Source: DAOVGU01 sp030637775 [NCBI: bacterium] (GTDB lineage Bacteria > Ratteibacteria > UBA8468). From it: 14,430 nt of DNA. Below, in pieces: positions 1-6,636 of the stretch. The notes beneath the pieces are model-generated. The model had not been told where the DNA came from. It ran no database searches and saw only the letters and a program-made list of their open reading frames with translations. The stretch lies in assembly GCA_030637775.1 (NCBI GenBank), contig DAOWFY010000030.1, positions 1-14,430 of the forward strand, written 5' to 3'. The position numbers and the translations under genes were made by a program. How positions within the stretch are numbered: the first letter of the stretch is position 1; the number at the start of each line of letters is the position of its first letter.

Positions 1-813
1 AGAGGAGGCCTCCACAATCATCTCCGAAAGCAAAGGCTCATGGCCAGGAACAAGGATATTTACCTCATCTTCGCAAAGAGTGCCAAGATTGGCCGTTCCC
101 AAAGTCGGCTCCGGTGTCCCAAAGAGGATATCCTGGACATCTGTAGCCAGCATCGAGCCTCCCCAGCCATCTCCTAAGGAAGCGCGCATCCCTTGAAGTA
201 AGAGATGCTCCGGGTCATGGTCAACACCCATATGGGTGCGGTGCATAATCTCAACAATCTCCCGGTCAATCCCTCGGGGAGCAATTCCCTTTTTGCGCCA
301 GACCTCCTGTCTTTTTAATGGTGCCTTTTTGAGGTAACGAATCTCTCCCTCCTGATTGCCAAATTCTGCGAGGACAGCATTTGCTACCTCTTTGAGTATA
401 TCCTCTGTGCTTCTTCCTTCTATCTTAATCCCGAAATCCAGGGCCACGGCAATAAGTTTTTGTTCATCCTTAACCTTATAGTCAGGGGCTTCATTATTGG
501 CTACCGCCAGCAAGGTCTCGGCTACTCCCCGACCATGGTCGGAATGGGCCGCGGCCCCTCCCGCGACCATGCGGATGAAGTTACGCGCCGCAATCGTATC
601 CGCGGTTGCTCCACAGACACCTTTCTGGGCACCTTCACCAAAGGGGTCAATCCGGCAGGGACCCATACTACAATTCTTACAACAGATACCAAGCTCTCCA
701 AATCCGCATTGAGGAAGTTGCTTCTCTAACCGATCCCAGGCAGTTTCTACCCCATCCTCTTTCGCCTTCTTTAGTAAAGGTTCTACCGTTTTATCAATGC
801 TTCTCTCTTTCAT
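1..813 (-). CDS. cooS: Anaerobic Ni-Fe carbon monoxide dehydrogenase catalytic subunit, N-terminal part (3' end outside window)
   Basis: Oxidises CO to CO2 (or the reverse) in the cytoplasm, passing electrons to ferredoxin. The first 271 codons are present and the gene continues past the left edge; full-length CooS is about 630-640 residues. The cysteine pattern is diagnostic: C36 and C44 match the D-cluster ligands at the dimer interface, and C45, C48, C53 and C67 match the B-cluster (CGFGELGICCKNC then GPCR and GVCGA). The motif GHEPLLSE near residue 258 carries the histidine that corresponds to the C-cluster ligand His261 of Carboxydothermus CooS-II. The other C-cluster ligands lie outside the window. 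The ATG is preceded by AGGAG four bases upstream (818-822), and the gene starts 11 bases after the flavoprotein gene. It could be a stand-alone CooS or the AcsA partner of acetyl-CoA synthase; neighbouring cooF and the flavoprotein favour CO-driven electron supply. Confidence 0.95.
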   Translation of the reverse strand, partial: MKERSIDKTVEPLLKKAKEDGVETAWDRLEKQLPQCGFGELGICCKNCSMGPCRIDPFGEGAQKGVCGATADTIAARNFIRMVAGGAAAHSDHGRGVAETLLAVANNEAPDYKVKDEQKLIAVALDFGIKIEGRSTEDILKEVANAVLAEFGNQEGEIRYLKKAPLKRQEVWRKKGIAPRGIDREIVEIMHRTHMGVDHDPEHLLLQGMRASLGDGWGGSMLATDVQDILFGTPEPTLGTANLGTLCEDEVNILVPGHEPLLSEMIVEASS

Positions 814-824
814 ATTTCTCCTAT

Positions 825-2117
825 TTATGCCATCTTAACTAAATCGCCTTGCAAAGAGACCGTTTCTCGAAAACCCTCTTTCTGTTCCAAGAGTTCACTT
901 ACCTTGCTATAGTCAAACCAGTCCTCCAGCAGAATATCCTTTATCCCGGATATATCTACCTTTCTTCTAATCAATGCTAAATAGACACCGGCATTCTCAA
1001 TATTGCCAACTAAAATTACCCCTACCAACCGATTTCCTTTGAGGACAATTTTCTTATATTGATATATCCCGGGTTGACGGCGAACAAATTCTTCATAGCC
1101 CTTCTCTTTTACCCTCACATAACCCAGCGAGATGATGGGAAGACCAAAAAAATCAATTGAATTTGCCGCGATTGAGCCAGGATACTTTTTTCCTTCTCCG
1201 GCCATATTTAAACCGGCAATCCTTCCCTGCTCAGCGGCGGCTGTCCAGAGGGCGTTGATTGTCGGTTCACCGGTAATGAGGTCTGTTGTTTCGGCAACAT
1301 CACCCCCAGCATAGACATTCTCCACATTTGTCTGGAGATATTGATTGGTAATAATCCCCCAATGGGTCTGAATTTTGCTATCTTTGACTAAATCCATATT
1401 GGGACGCACACCTTTACCGATGATGATAACCTGGCAATTCATTTTTTCTTCATTATCCAAAAGGACACCCTCAACTTTCTTATTGCCTAAAATTTTCTTT
1501 GGCGCCAGGCCGGTTCTAATTTTAATGCCATTTTCCATAAGCCAGCGGCCGACCATCTCTGCGGAATCGTTATCTGTAACCTGGGAAAGAATGCGCGGCG
1601 ACTTCACAATAATCTCCACATCCATACCCTTTTGCTTCAAAGCATAGCCCGCCTTTAAGCCAATTAATCCTCCCCCAAAGACTAAAACCTTCTTTGCCCG
1701 GGGAATTAACTTTAAAATTTCTTTGGCATCATTGAGTGTCCGGAAACCGAATATCCCATACTTATCTTCGCCCTCAACCCCTAAAAATTTGGGACTGCCA
1801 CCGGTAGCGATAAGGAGTCTATCGTACTTTAACTCTTTACCATCGGAAAGAACCACCCTTTTATTCTCTGGCTTTACACTTTCCACCTTCTTATTCAAAA
1901 TCAATTCTATGCTGTTGTCCTGATAAAAGTTCTTTTCCTTTAATAAAAGATCTTTTTCCTTACGAGTACCGGCAAGGTAATTGGAGATCAAGCATCTACA
2001 ATAGGCGGGATAATTCTCATCGGAGATAACTGTGATTTTGCCCTTCTGATCCTTCCCTCTTATTGCTTCTACCGCATTCACCCCACTCGCACAGTTCCCA
2101 ATAATCAAGTAATCCAT
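825..2117 (-). CDS. FAD/NAD(P)-dependent oxidoreductase of the CO dehydrogenase cluster (rubredoxin-reductase-like)
   Basis: Cytoplasmic flavoprotein of 430 residues in the pyridine-nucleotide disulfide oxidoreductase class I fold. Visible parts are an N-terminal FAD-binding Rossmann motif (IIGNCASG, residues 5-12), the ATGG segment near 104-107, a second nucleotide-binding motif (VLVFGGGLIGLKAG, about 144-157) for NAD(P)H, and the FAD-contacting NVYAGGDVAE at 267-276. No CxxxxC redox disulfide is present, so it is not a classical disulfide reductase; C40 and C42 in PAYCRC are not a known redox pair. In Carboxydothermus a similar gene sits with cooF and cooS-IV, where CooF plus flavoprotein is thought to carry electrons from CODH to NAD(P)+. 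The same cooF-flavoprotein-cooS order here suggests that role. ATG lies one base after the cooF stop, with AAAGGTG upstream as the likely ribosome site. NADH:rubredoxin reductase is the main alternative. Confidence 0.88.
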   Translation of the reverse strand: MDYLIIGNCASGVNAVEAIRGKDQKGKITVISDENYPAYCRCLISNYLAGTRKEKDLLLKEKNFYQDNSIELILNKKVESVKPENKRVVLSDGKELKYDRLLIATGGSPKFLGVEGEDKYGIFGFRTLNDAKEILKLIPRAKKVLVFGGGLIGLKAGYALKQKGMDVEIIVKSPRILSQVTDNDSAEMVGRWLMENGIKIRTGLAPKKILGNKKVEGVLLDNEEKMNCQVIIIGKGVRPNMDLVKDSKIQTHWGIITNQYLQTNVENVYAGGDVAETTDLITGEPTINALWTAAAEQGRIAGLNMAGEGKKYPGSIAANSIDFFGLPIISLGYVRVKEKGYEEFVRRQPGIYQYKKIVLKGNRLVGVILVGNIENAGVYLALIRRKVDISGIKDILLEDWFDYSKVSELLEQKEGFRETVSLQGDLVKMA

Positions 2118-2118
2118 A

Positions 2119-2613
2119 TTAAACTTTCACCTTTGACTTTGTATCCTTTCTTTCTAAAAGTTTTTTCTTAAAATCTTTCAGTTCTCCAAAAAATAATGCC
2201 TTGGTGGGACAAGCGGCTACGCAGGCCGGTATTTCATTATCCTGACAGAGGTCACAGCGCAAAGCTATCTTTTTCTCTTTAGCCGGCCTGATTACCCCAA
2301 AGGGACAAACCATTACACACATCCAGCAGCCGACACATTTATCTTCATCTAAAATTACGAGCCCCGTTTCTGGATCCTTAGAAACGGCGCCTGAAATACA
2401 GGCATCGATACAATATGGCTCTTCGCAATGTCGGCATTGTAAAGGAAAGGTTTGAAGTTTTGTATCCCTTTCTACCTTTGTTCTGGAGCGAGGCCCCGGC
2501 TCCTCTTTTAAGGAAGAAAAAAGGTCTTTTGATTGTGAATGTTCAACGGCACAGGCAATTTCGCAGCTTCTACAGGAAAGACACCTCTCTACATCAACAA
2601 ATAGTCTTTTCAT
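2119..2613 (-). CDS. cooF: CooF-type four-cluster ferredoxin, electron acceptor of CO dehydrogenase
   Basis: Small cytoplasmic electron carrier of 164 residues. Sixteen cysteines form four groups, enough for four [4Fe-4S] clusters: C11/C14/C17/C21, C60/C63/C68/C72, C93/C96/C99/C103 and C120/C123/C131/C135. This arrangement is that of the HycB/DmsB/CooF family, which link a catalytic subunit to a partner enzyme. No signal peptide or membrane segment is seen, so it should act in the cytoplasm. The start codon overlaps the acsD stop as ATGA, implying translational coupling with acsD, and the flavoprotein gene follows after one base. Position between acsD and flavoprotein-cooS makes CODH the likely electron donor. 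By sequence alone it could serve another oxidoreductase; the neighbours decide the call. Confidence 0.9.
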   Translation of the reverse strand: MKRLFVDVERCLSCRSCEIACAVEHSQSKDLFSSLKEEPGPRSRTKVERDTKLQTFPLQCRHCEEPYCIDACISGAVSKDPETGLVILDEDKCVGCWMCVMVCPFGVIRPAKEKKIALRCDLCQDNEIPACVAACPTKALFFGELKDFKKKLLERKDTKSKVKV

Positions 2614-3566
2614 TCTTTAACAATTAAATCCTCTATTACCTTTCGCACCAATTTTATACTCTCTGGATGTCTCATAACTAACAGGTCACCACCGGCTAAT
2701 AACAACGTTACCCCGGTTAAGGCCTCCAGAAGTATCCCACGGTTAACTTCATTGCCCAATTTCGGGTCATCCTTCTGGCTTGTCTTGACCTCCTTCTTCT
2801 TCCAGACATCGGTAGCAAAGTTAGCCACCATCGGAAATTGCAGTTTCGTATCCTGTTGAGTAAGTGCGGCCTGGCGATCACGCTCCATTACCGAATAGGC
2901 GTACTCTAACCCATAACCCAAACTACAACCGCCAATATTAGGGTCAACTATAATCTGCTCATCCGGTACGCCTAAATCCCCAAGAAGAATATTTAATTGC
3001 TTGGCGAGGTTAATATCAATCGGGGTGGAGGCCACCACCGTATGCTTATAGGCAATGGCAGCCGCTCCTATTTTCTTGTAATTCTTATCGGTGGCCGGTC
3101 CCAAAATCAATCTTTTGTCCTGGCAAATCTCAGCTACCTTTGGCAGAACTAGTGCATCCTTTTCATCATTTTCACAACCCCAGACAATTAAAGGAACCTC
3201 AATGCTATCTGCAACCTCTTTAACTATTGGTGCTATCTCATCGGCCGATTTATTCAAACCGTTGGGATCGGTACTGACCATCCGCAGACAAATTAATTCC
3301 GCATCAAATTCATTGATGCATTTCTTAGCCCAGGCGACGGGATTGTCAATCACATCCTGAAAAGGTTGAACAATAACTGCCGGCCATTCCTCCGGTTTGC
3401 TATCATAAACCTCAAAGGCAATCACCGGCTTATGGGGCATCTCTCCTTCAAAAAGGTGGAAAGGGTATGATGTTTCCCCTCCGATGGTTACCTCTTTTTC
3501 CCCTTTGCCCAGATTGATCTCCTTTATCCTTCCCGAATAGGAAATCTTAGGAACTTCAAACGCCAT
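2610..3566 (-). CDS. acsD: Corrinoid iron-sulfur protein small subunit (acetyl-CoA synthase complex delta subunit)
   Basis: Small subunit of the corrinoid Fe-S protein, which carries the methyl group from methyl-tetrahydrofolate to acetyl-CoA synthase. The 318-residue product begins MAFEVPKISYSGRIKEI, followed by GGETSYPFHLFEGEMP, both typical of AcsD/CdhD N-termini, then a TIM-barrel body with EFDAELICLRMVSTDPNG and IIVDPNIGGCSLGYGLEYAYS. Length fits the family. An in-frame ATG at 3614 would add 16 residues, but that stretch is encoded by the hairpin repeat just upstream. I chose the ATG at 3564-3566 because GGGAG lies seven bases upstream and the protein then starts as in homologues. The stop overlaps cooF (ATGA). 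AcsC, AcsE and AcsB are not in the window, so here acsD is separated from its usual large subunit unless they lie beyond the left edge. Confidence 0.93.
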   Translation of the reverse strand: MAFEVPKISYSGRIKEINLGKGEKEVTIGGETSYPFHLFEGEMPHKPVIAFEVYDSKPEEWPAVIVQPFQDVIDNPVAWAKKCINEFDAELICLRMVSTDPNGLNKSADEIAPIVKEVADSIEVPLIVWGCENDEKDALVLPKVAEICQDKRLILGPATDKNYKKIGAAAIAYKHTVVASTPIDINLAKQLNILLGDLGVPDEQIIVDPNIGGCSLGYGLEYAYSVMERDRQAALTQQDTKLQFPMVANFATDVWKKKEVKTSQKDDPKLGNEVNRGILLEALTGVTLLLAGGDLLVMRHPESIKLVRKVIEDLIVKE

Positions 3567-3585
3567 ACTTTGTCTCCCATTTTTG

Positions 3586-3645
3586 GCGAGGCTGAAGCCT
3601 CGCACTACGTTCAAATGCTACTTAGTGCGAACCTTTTAGGTTCGC
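3586..3645. repeat. Three consecutive hairpins (REP-like palindromic element) in the acsD leader
   Basis: Three stems follow one another with no spacer. The first is GCGAGGC-TGAA-GCCTCGC at 3586-3603 and the last is GCGAACC-TTTTA-GGTTCGC at 3627-3645. Between them ACTA (3604-3607) pairs with TAGT (3623-3626) around a 15-base loop. The perfect 7-base stems at both ends with small loops would form in RNA or single-stranded DNA. The element fills most of the gap between the small ORF stop (3657) and the acsD start (3566), ending about 10 bases before the acsD Shine-Dalgarno sequence. It has no U-tract, so it is not a standard terminator. It may be a dispersed palindromic repeat or an mRNA stability or processing signal; copy number elsewhere is unknown. 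Confidence 0.75.
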
Positions 3646-3656
3646 TATGCATCTCA

Positions 3657-3839
3657 TTATGCTGGATTTGCTCTCTTCTCACTTCCGTACCAATCTTTGG
3701 AGAACCAGTATCTTTCCCCAGTCTGCAAGTACTTAAGGATCTCTTCTCTACTCCTTAACTTCTTCCTCCAGTTACCCGATACTAACAATTTTTCGGACTT
3801 GACAGCTTTATCTGCAGGAGTATCTTTTTTCTTTTCCAT
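3657..3839 (-). CDS. Unrecognised 60-residue basic protein between cooC and acsD
   Basis: I do not recognise this family. The product is small and highly charged, rich in Lys, Arg and Glu, with a Lys-rich N-terminal third and an aromatic cluster near the C-terminus (GERYWFSKDWYG). It has no cysteine, no membrane segment and no signal peptide. The ATG at 3837-3839 is chosen because GGAGTG lies about six bases upstream; a longer frame reaches 3860 but has no ribosome site. It begins four bases after the cooC stop and is followed by the hairpin element and acsD, so it is in the same transcription unit. The good ribosome site and position support a real gene. Possible readings are a small accessory factor for CODH or the corrinoid protein, or the remnant of a longer gene cut by the adjacent repeat. 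No function is claimed. Confidence 0.6.
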   Translation of the reverse strand: MEKKKDTPADKAVKSEKLLVSGNWRKKLRSREEILKYLQTGERYWFSKDWYGSEKRANPA

Positions 3840-3843
3840 TTTT

Positions 3844-4602
3844 TCACTCCAATTTCGCAAGAATTCTTCTTCCCTCTTTTAGAATTTCCGGACAGTACTC
3901 AAAAAAAGGGACGTTCTTTAACTCTGCCTCATTAATTTTTTTATTATAAGGAATAAATCCTAAAAAGTCAAAACCGGCCAGAGCATCCAAAATAAATTTT
4001 TTATCACTGTTTTCTCGAATTTTATTCCCTACTATTTCAATCTTGGGAATACCGATCTCTCCGGCTAAATCCTTGATTTTACAGGCTGTTTCTATACTGG
4101 ACCGGCCCGGTTCAACGACCACAATTAATCTATTCACGCTCTCGGCCGTACCCCGGCCTAAATGCTCTATTCCGGCCTCCATATCCAGGATCACCACCTC
4201 CTTCCTCTCCACCACTAAATGACGGAGAAGCGCCTTCAAAAAGGCATTCTCCGGGCAGGTGCACCCTGCTCCACCCCCTCTTACTGAACCCATAACCGCT
4301 AAATTTATTCCCTGACGGGAAAGGAAATATTTATCCGGGATATCATCCACCTTAGGATTCAACTTAAAATAGGGGTTAAGGGTGCCAATTTTTCCTCCGG
4401 TTCTTTCCTCAATTAATTCTTTCATCTTGACTAAAGGGGTAATCTCGGAAGGGTCAGGAAATCCCAGGGTAAGAGCAAGATTAGCGTCAGGGTCGGCATC
4501 AATGGCAAAAACTTCTCTTTCTTTCTCCGCAAATAATTTGGCAAGAATGGCAACCAGGAAAGTCTTACCTACTCCACCTTTACCGGTTACCGCAACTTTC
4601 AT
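3844..4602 (-). CDS. cooC: CO dehydrogenase nickel-insertion ATPase
   Basis: MinD/SIMIBI-class P-loop ATPase of 252 residues that matures the Ni-containing C-cluster of CODH (or the acetyl-CoA synthase A-cluster in the related AcsF). It opens with the deviant Walker A motif GKGGVGKT at residues 7-14, followed by IDADPDANLA near 34-43. It has the CTC pair (C114, C116) after a glycine-rich stretch, which matches the CxC metal-binding motif of CooC, and VVILDMEAGIEHLGRG further on, equivalent to the Walker B/switch region. The start is placed at ATG 4600-4602, where the P-loop begins normally. A TTG 13 codons upstream falls on the predicted -35 box and is unlikely. There is no Shine-Dalgarno sequence before this ATG; the mRNA probably starts only a few bases upstream. 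It is the first gene of the block ending in cooS. Confidence 0.93.
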   Translation of the reverse strand: MKVAVTGKGGVGKTFLVAILAKLFAEKEREVFAIDADPDANLALTLGFPDPSEITPLVKMKELIEERTGGKIGTLNPYFKLNPKVDDIPDKYFLSRQGINLAVMGSVRGGGAGCTCPENAFLKALLRHLVVERKEVVILDMEAGIEHLGRGTAESVNRLIVVVEPGRSSIETACKIKDLAGEIGIPKIEIVGNKIRENSDKKFILDALAGFDFLGFIPYNKKINEAELKNVPFFEYCPEILKEGRRILAKLE

Positions 4603-4612
4603 CGAATTGTGA

Positions 4613-4641
4613 ATTATATCACAAATTAAACTTAAGGTCAA
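4613..4641 (-). promoter_or_regulatory. Sigma-70-like promoter for the cooC-acsD-cooF-cooS unit
   Basis: On the minus strand TTGACC (4636-4641) and a perfect TATAAT (4613-4618) are separated by exactly 17 bases, the ideal spacing for a housekeeping sigma factor. The -35 box lies in the last codons of pabBC and the -10 box just past its stop codon. The expected start of transcription, about seven bases past the -10 box, falls around 4605-4607, only a few bases before the cooC ATG at 4602. The cooC message would therefore be nearly leaderless. This is a reading of the sequence only; there are no transcript data. Confidence 0.7.
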
Positions 4642-6535
4642 CCTTGTTCATTCCTCTCACCGAGTTGACAAGATAGATCTCCTCAACATTTTTTAGCTCT
4701 TTCAAGGTTAAAACCTTCTCGCGAAAATTCGCTTTTCTCTTGAGAAGATATCTACGGTAAACGCCATTAAGAAGTCCGCAAGCAAGAGGTGGTGTGTAAT
4801 AAAACTTGCCAGATTTAATGAAGATGTTGGAGATAGCCCCTTCGGTAACTTCACTCTTCTCATTACGAAAAATCACATCATAATACCCTAATTTTTTATA
4901 TTTTTGGTATTCTCTATCATATAATTTCCTATTGGTAGTTTTATGTCGCAAGAAGATGTCAGAAGATGGTGTTCGATAATGGGAGATGGCTACCAATTTT
5001 GGAGGGCTCTTCTTTTCTTTTTCTATTTTATGATGGGTGATAGATATCTTTCCATCTTTATAAAGGAGTAATCTGATTTTATAAAGAAGATTATGGTTGA
5101 ACAATTTCTCCTTTGCAAAAAGAATATTTTTCAGATACTTTTCATCGTAGTAAAAATCAAAATAGGCTGCCGATTCCTTTAATCGCTGGAGATGGGAGTT
5201 CAAAAGGAAAAATCCGGTTTTTTTCGACCAGAGCATTGTTTCAATTAATTGAAACTCGGGCCGGGGATTCACCAGAAACTCTGCCTTTAACTTACATTCT
5301 TGATACTCCGAAGTTCCATCCGAATCATAGACAATGCCACTGCCAATTCCCATCTCCCCTCTTTTACCTTCAAGAAGTACGGTGCGTATTGCTACATTGA
5401 ATACCGCCCTTTTCTCAGGTGTGAAAAAACCAACCGCGCCGGTATAAACTTTTCGCTCCTCCTTTTCCAGTTGTTTGATGATTTGCATCGTTCTTATCTT
5501 TGGGGCTCCGGTGACTGAGCCGGAAGGGAAAATACTATAAAATAATTCATAAAGTGAGAGATTCTTTTTTAATATACTTTTAACCGCCGAGGTCATCTGA
5601 AAAAGTGTCTCATATTCCTCAACGGTAAAAATACGCGGCACTCTGACACTACCTGTTTGAGAGACTACCCCCAAGTCATTGCGGAGCAAATCGACAATCA
5701 TTATATTTTCAGCATTGTTCTTTTCGTCATACTTTAATCTATTTCTATTTATCCGGTCCTCTTTGATATTTGCTCCTCGATCAATTGTTCCTTTCATCGG
5801 TTTAACCTGGATAGCGGAGCCTTTCTTTCTAAAGAATAACTCCGGGGAGAAGGAAAGGATTTTAAAATCCTTTGTCTTTATAAAGGCGCTATAGGAAACG
5901 GACTGATTATTGCGCAGGGTATGATATAGTTGGTAGGGCGAGCCTTTAAAATCAAATTTATACTTCATCGTATAATTGACCTGATAGGTTTCTCCCGTCC
6001 GGATGAACTCTTTTATCCTGTTAATAGAGTCAAGATAATCTTTTCTGCTGACATTTAATCTTAGATTTTTTATCTGGTAGTTACCCCCTGAGGTCATTGC
6101 GAGCGAATGAAATGAGCGTGGCAATCTCTTGCTCCCTTGAGATTGCTTCACTTCATTCGCAATGACAGGTGAAAATCTATTTCTTCGGTGGTCAAAAACA
6201 ATTGGGGATTTAAAAAGGCCAACCCAGATGAGAGGAAATCTATAGTTTCTCCTTGCTTGATATAAATTCTCAAAACCATACCCCATCTCATAGGAGAAAA
6301 AACCGCTCGCATAGTAACCTTTATTTAAATAGCTCTCCAGTTGAGCAAAAGCATCCTTTATTCTATCTATCCGGTAACACTCAATGACTTTAATCGGATC
6401 GACAAAAATATAGGAAAATCGATTTAAGGCATTCTTTCTTGCTGTCTCTAAAAAAACGAACGTCCGATAATTCTTTAGCCAATTGAGAAGGTTTAAAATA
6501 GGTAGATCCTTTTTCTGAGAAGGATAGATTGTCAT
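4619..6535 (-). CDS. pabBC: Bifunctional aminodeoxychorismate synthase component I / 4-amino-4-deoxychorismate lyase
   Basis: Makes para-aminobenzoate for folate. Residues 1 to about 420 are PabB, the chorismate-binding half: FFSYEMGYGFE (79-89), GETYQVNY (181-188), PMKGT with the expected catalytic lysine K248, IMIVDLLRNDLG (278-289), SGSVTGAPK (338-346) and GIGSGIVYDSDG (396-407). Residues about 425-638 are a PabC-type PLP enzyme (aminotransferase class IV fold), with IETMLW, likely Schiff-base lysine K532 in HKTTNR, and EVTEGAISNIF (562-572). Such PabB-PabC fusions are known. The amidotransferase PabA is not in the window. Residues about 123-149 are encoded by a palindromic repeat inserted in frame between conserved segments. 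The ATG at 6533-6535 is the only plausible start, yet no Shine-Dalgarno sequence precedes it because another repeat ends nine bases upstream. The gene's end carries the cooC promoter. Confidence 0.93.
   Translation of the reverse strand: MTIYPSQKKDLPILNLLNWLKNYRTFVFLETARKNALNRFSYIFVDPIKVIECYRIDRIKDAFAQLESYLNKGYYASGFFSYEMGYGFENLYQARRNYRFPLIWVGLFKSPIVFDHRRNRFSPVIANEVKQSQGSKRLPRSFHSLAMTSGGNYQIKNLRLNVSRKDYLDSINRIKEFIRTGETYQVNYTMKYKFDFKGSPYQLYHTLRNNQSVSYSAFIKTKDFKILSFSPELFFRKKGSAIQVKPMKGTIDRGANIKEDRINRNRLKYDEKNNAENIMIVDLLRNDLGVVSQTGSVRVPRIFTVEEYETLFQMTSAVKSILKKNLSLYELFYSIFPSGSVTGAPKIRTMQIIKQLEKEERKVYTGAVGFFTPEKRAVFNVAIRTVLLEGKRGEMGIGSGIVYDSDGTSEYQECKLKAEFLVNPRPEFQLIETMLWSKKTGFFLLNSHLQRLKESAAYFDFYYDEKYLKNILFAKEKLFNHNLLYKIRLLLYKDGKISITHHKIEKEKKSPPKLVAISHYRTPSSDIFLRHKTTNRKLYDREYQKYKKLGYYDVIFRNEKSEVTEGAISNIFIKSGKFYYTPPLACGLLNGVYRRYLLKRKANFREKVLTLKELKNVEEIYLVNSVRGMNKVDLKFNL
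6093..6166. repeat. Palindromic repeat inserted in frame within pabBC
   Basis: An outer stem pairs GTCATTGCGA (6093-6102) with TCGCAATGAC (6157-6166); after a four-base bulge, ATGAA pairs with TTCAT. An inner stem pairs GCAATCTC (6121-6128) with GAGATTGC (6139-6146). The combination GTCATTGCGAGCG plus GCAATCTC resembles a REP-like palindrome that I recall as common in diverse bacterial genomes; this is from memory, not a search. It is translated as part of pabBC (about residues 123-149), keeping the frame open across roughly 27 codons. Confidence 0.85.
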
Positions 6536-6544
6536 GAGTATGGG

Positions 6545-6636
6545 GGGGGTCAGGTCTCAACATTTGACAATTTGTCTAAGGCAAGATTTCTTTAAGTTGG
6601 TTAAGAATTTTTGTCAAATGTTGAGACCTGACCCCC
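6545..6636. repeat. Perfect 26-bp inverted repeat element across the folP/pabBC junction
   Basis: The arms at 6545-6570 and 6611-6636 are exact reverse complements over 26 bases, starting GGGGGTCAGGTCTCAAC and ending TTTGACAA, separated by a 40-base AT-rich centre. The right arm codes for the last residues of FolP (GGQVSTFDK) and the centre supplies its NS and stop codon. The left arm, continued outward as a run of eight G, ends nine bases before the pabBC start. The GGTCAGGTCTCAAC type of arm resembles a REP/MITE-like family that I recall from many bacterial genomes. No transposase is encoded. A short TAT on each side could be a target duplication but is too short to trust. As RNA it would form a very stable long hairpin. 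Confidence 0.88.

Noticed and set aside
3567-3614. Upstream extension of acsD to an ATG at 3614 (16 more residues)
   Set aside because: The extension is translated from the hairpin repeat and is unlike any AcsD N-terminus; the ATG at 3566 has a good ribosome site and the family start MAFEVPK.
3586-3645. Rho-independent terminator before acsD
   Set aside because: Stems are strong, but no run of U follows in the transcribed direction; the next bases lead into the acsD ribosome site.
6571-6610. Possible promoter or terminator in the centre of the folP/pabBC inverted repeat
   Set aside because: No -35/-10 pair with reasonable spacing reads toward pabBC, and the long hairpin is not followed by a U-tract.
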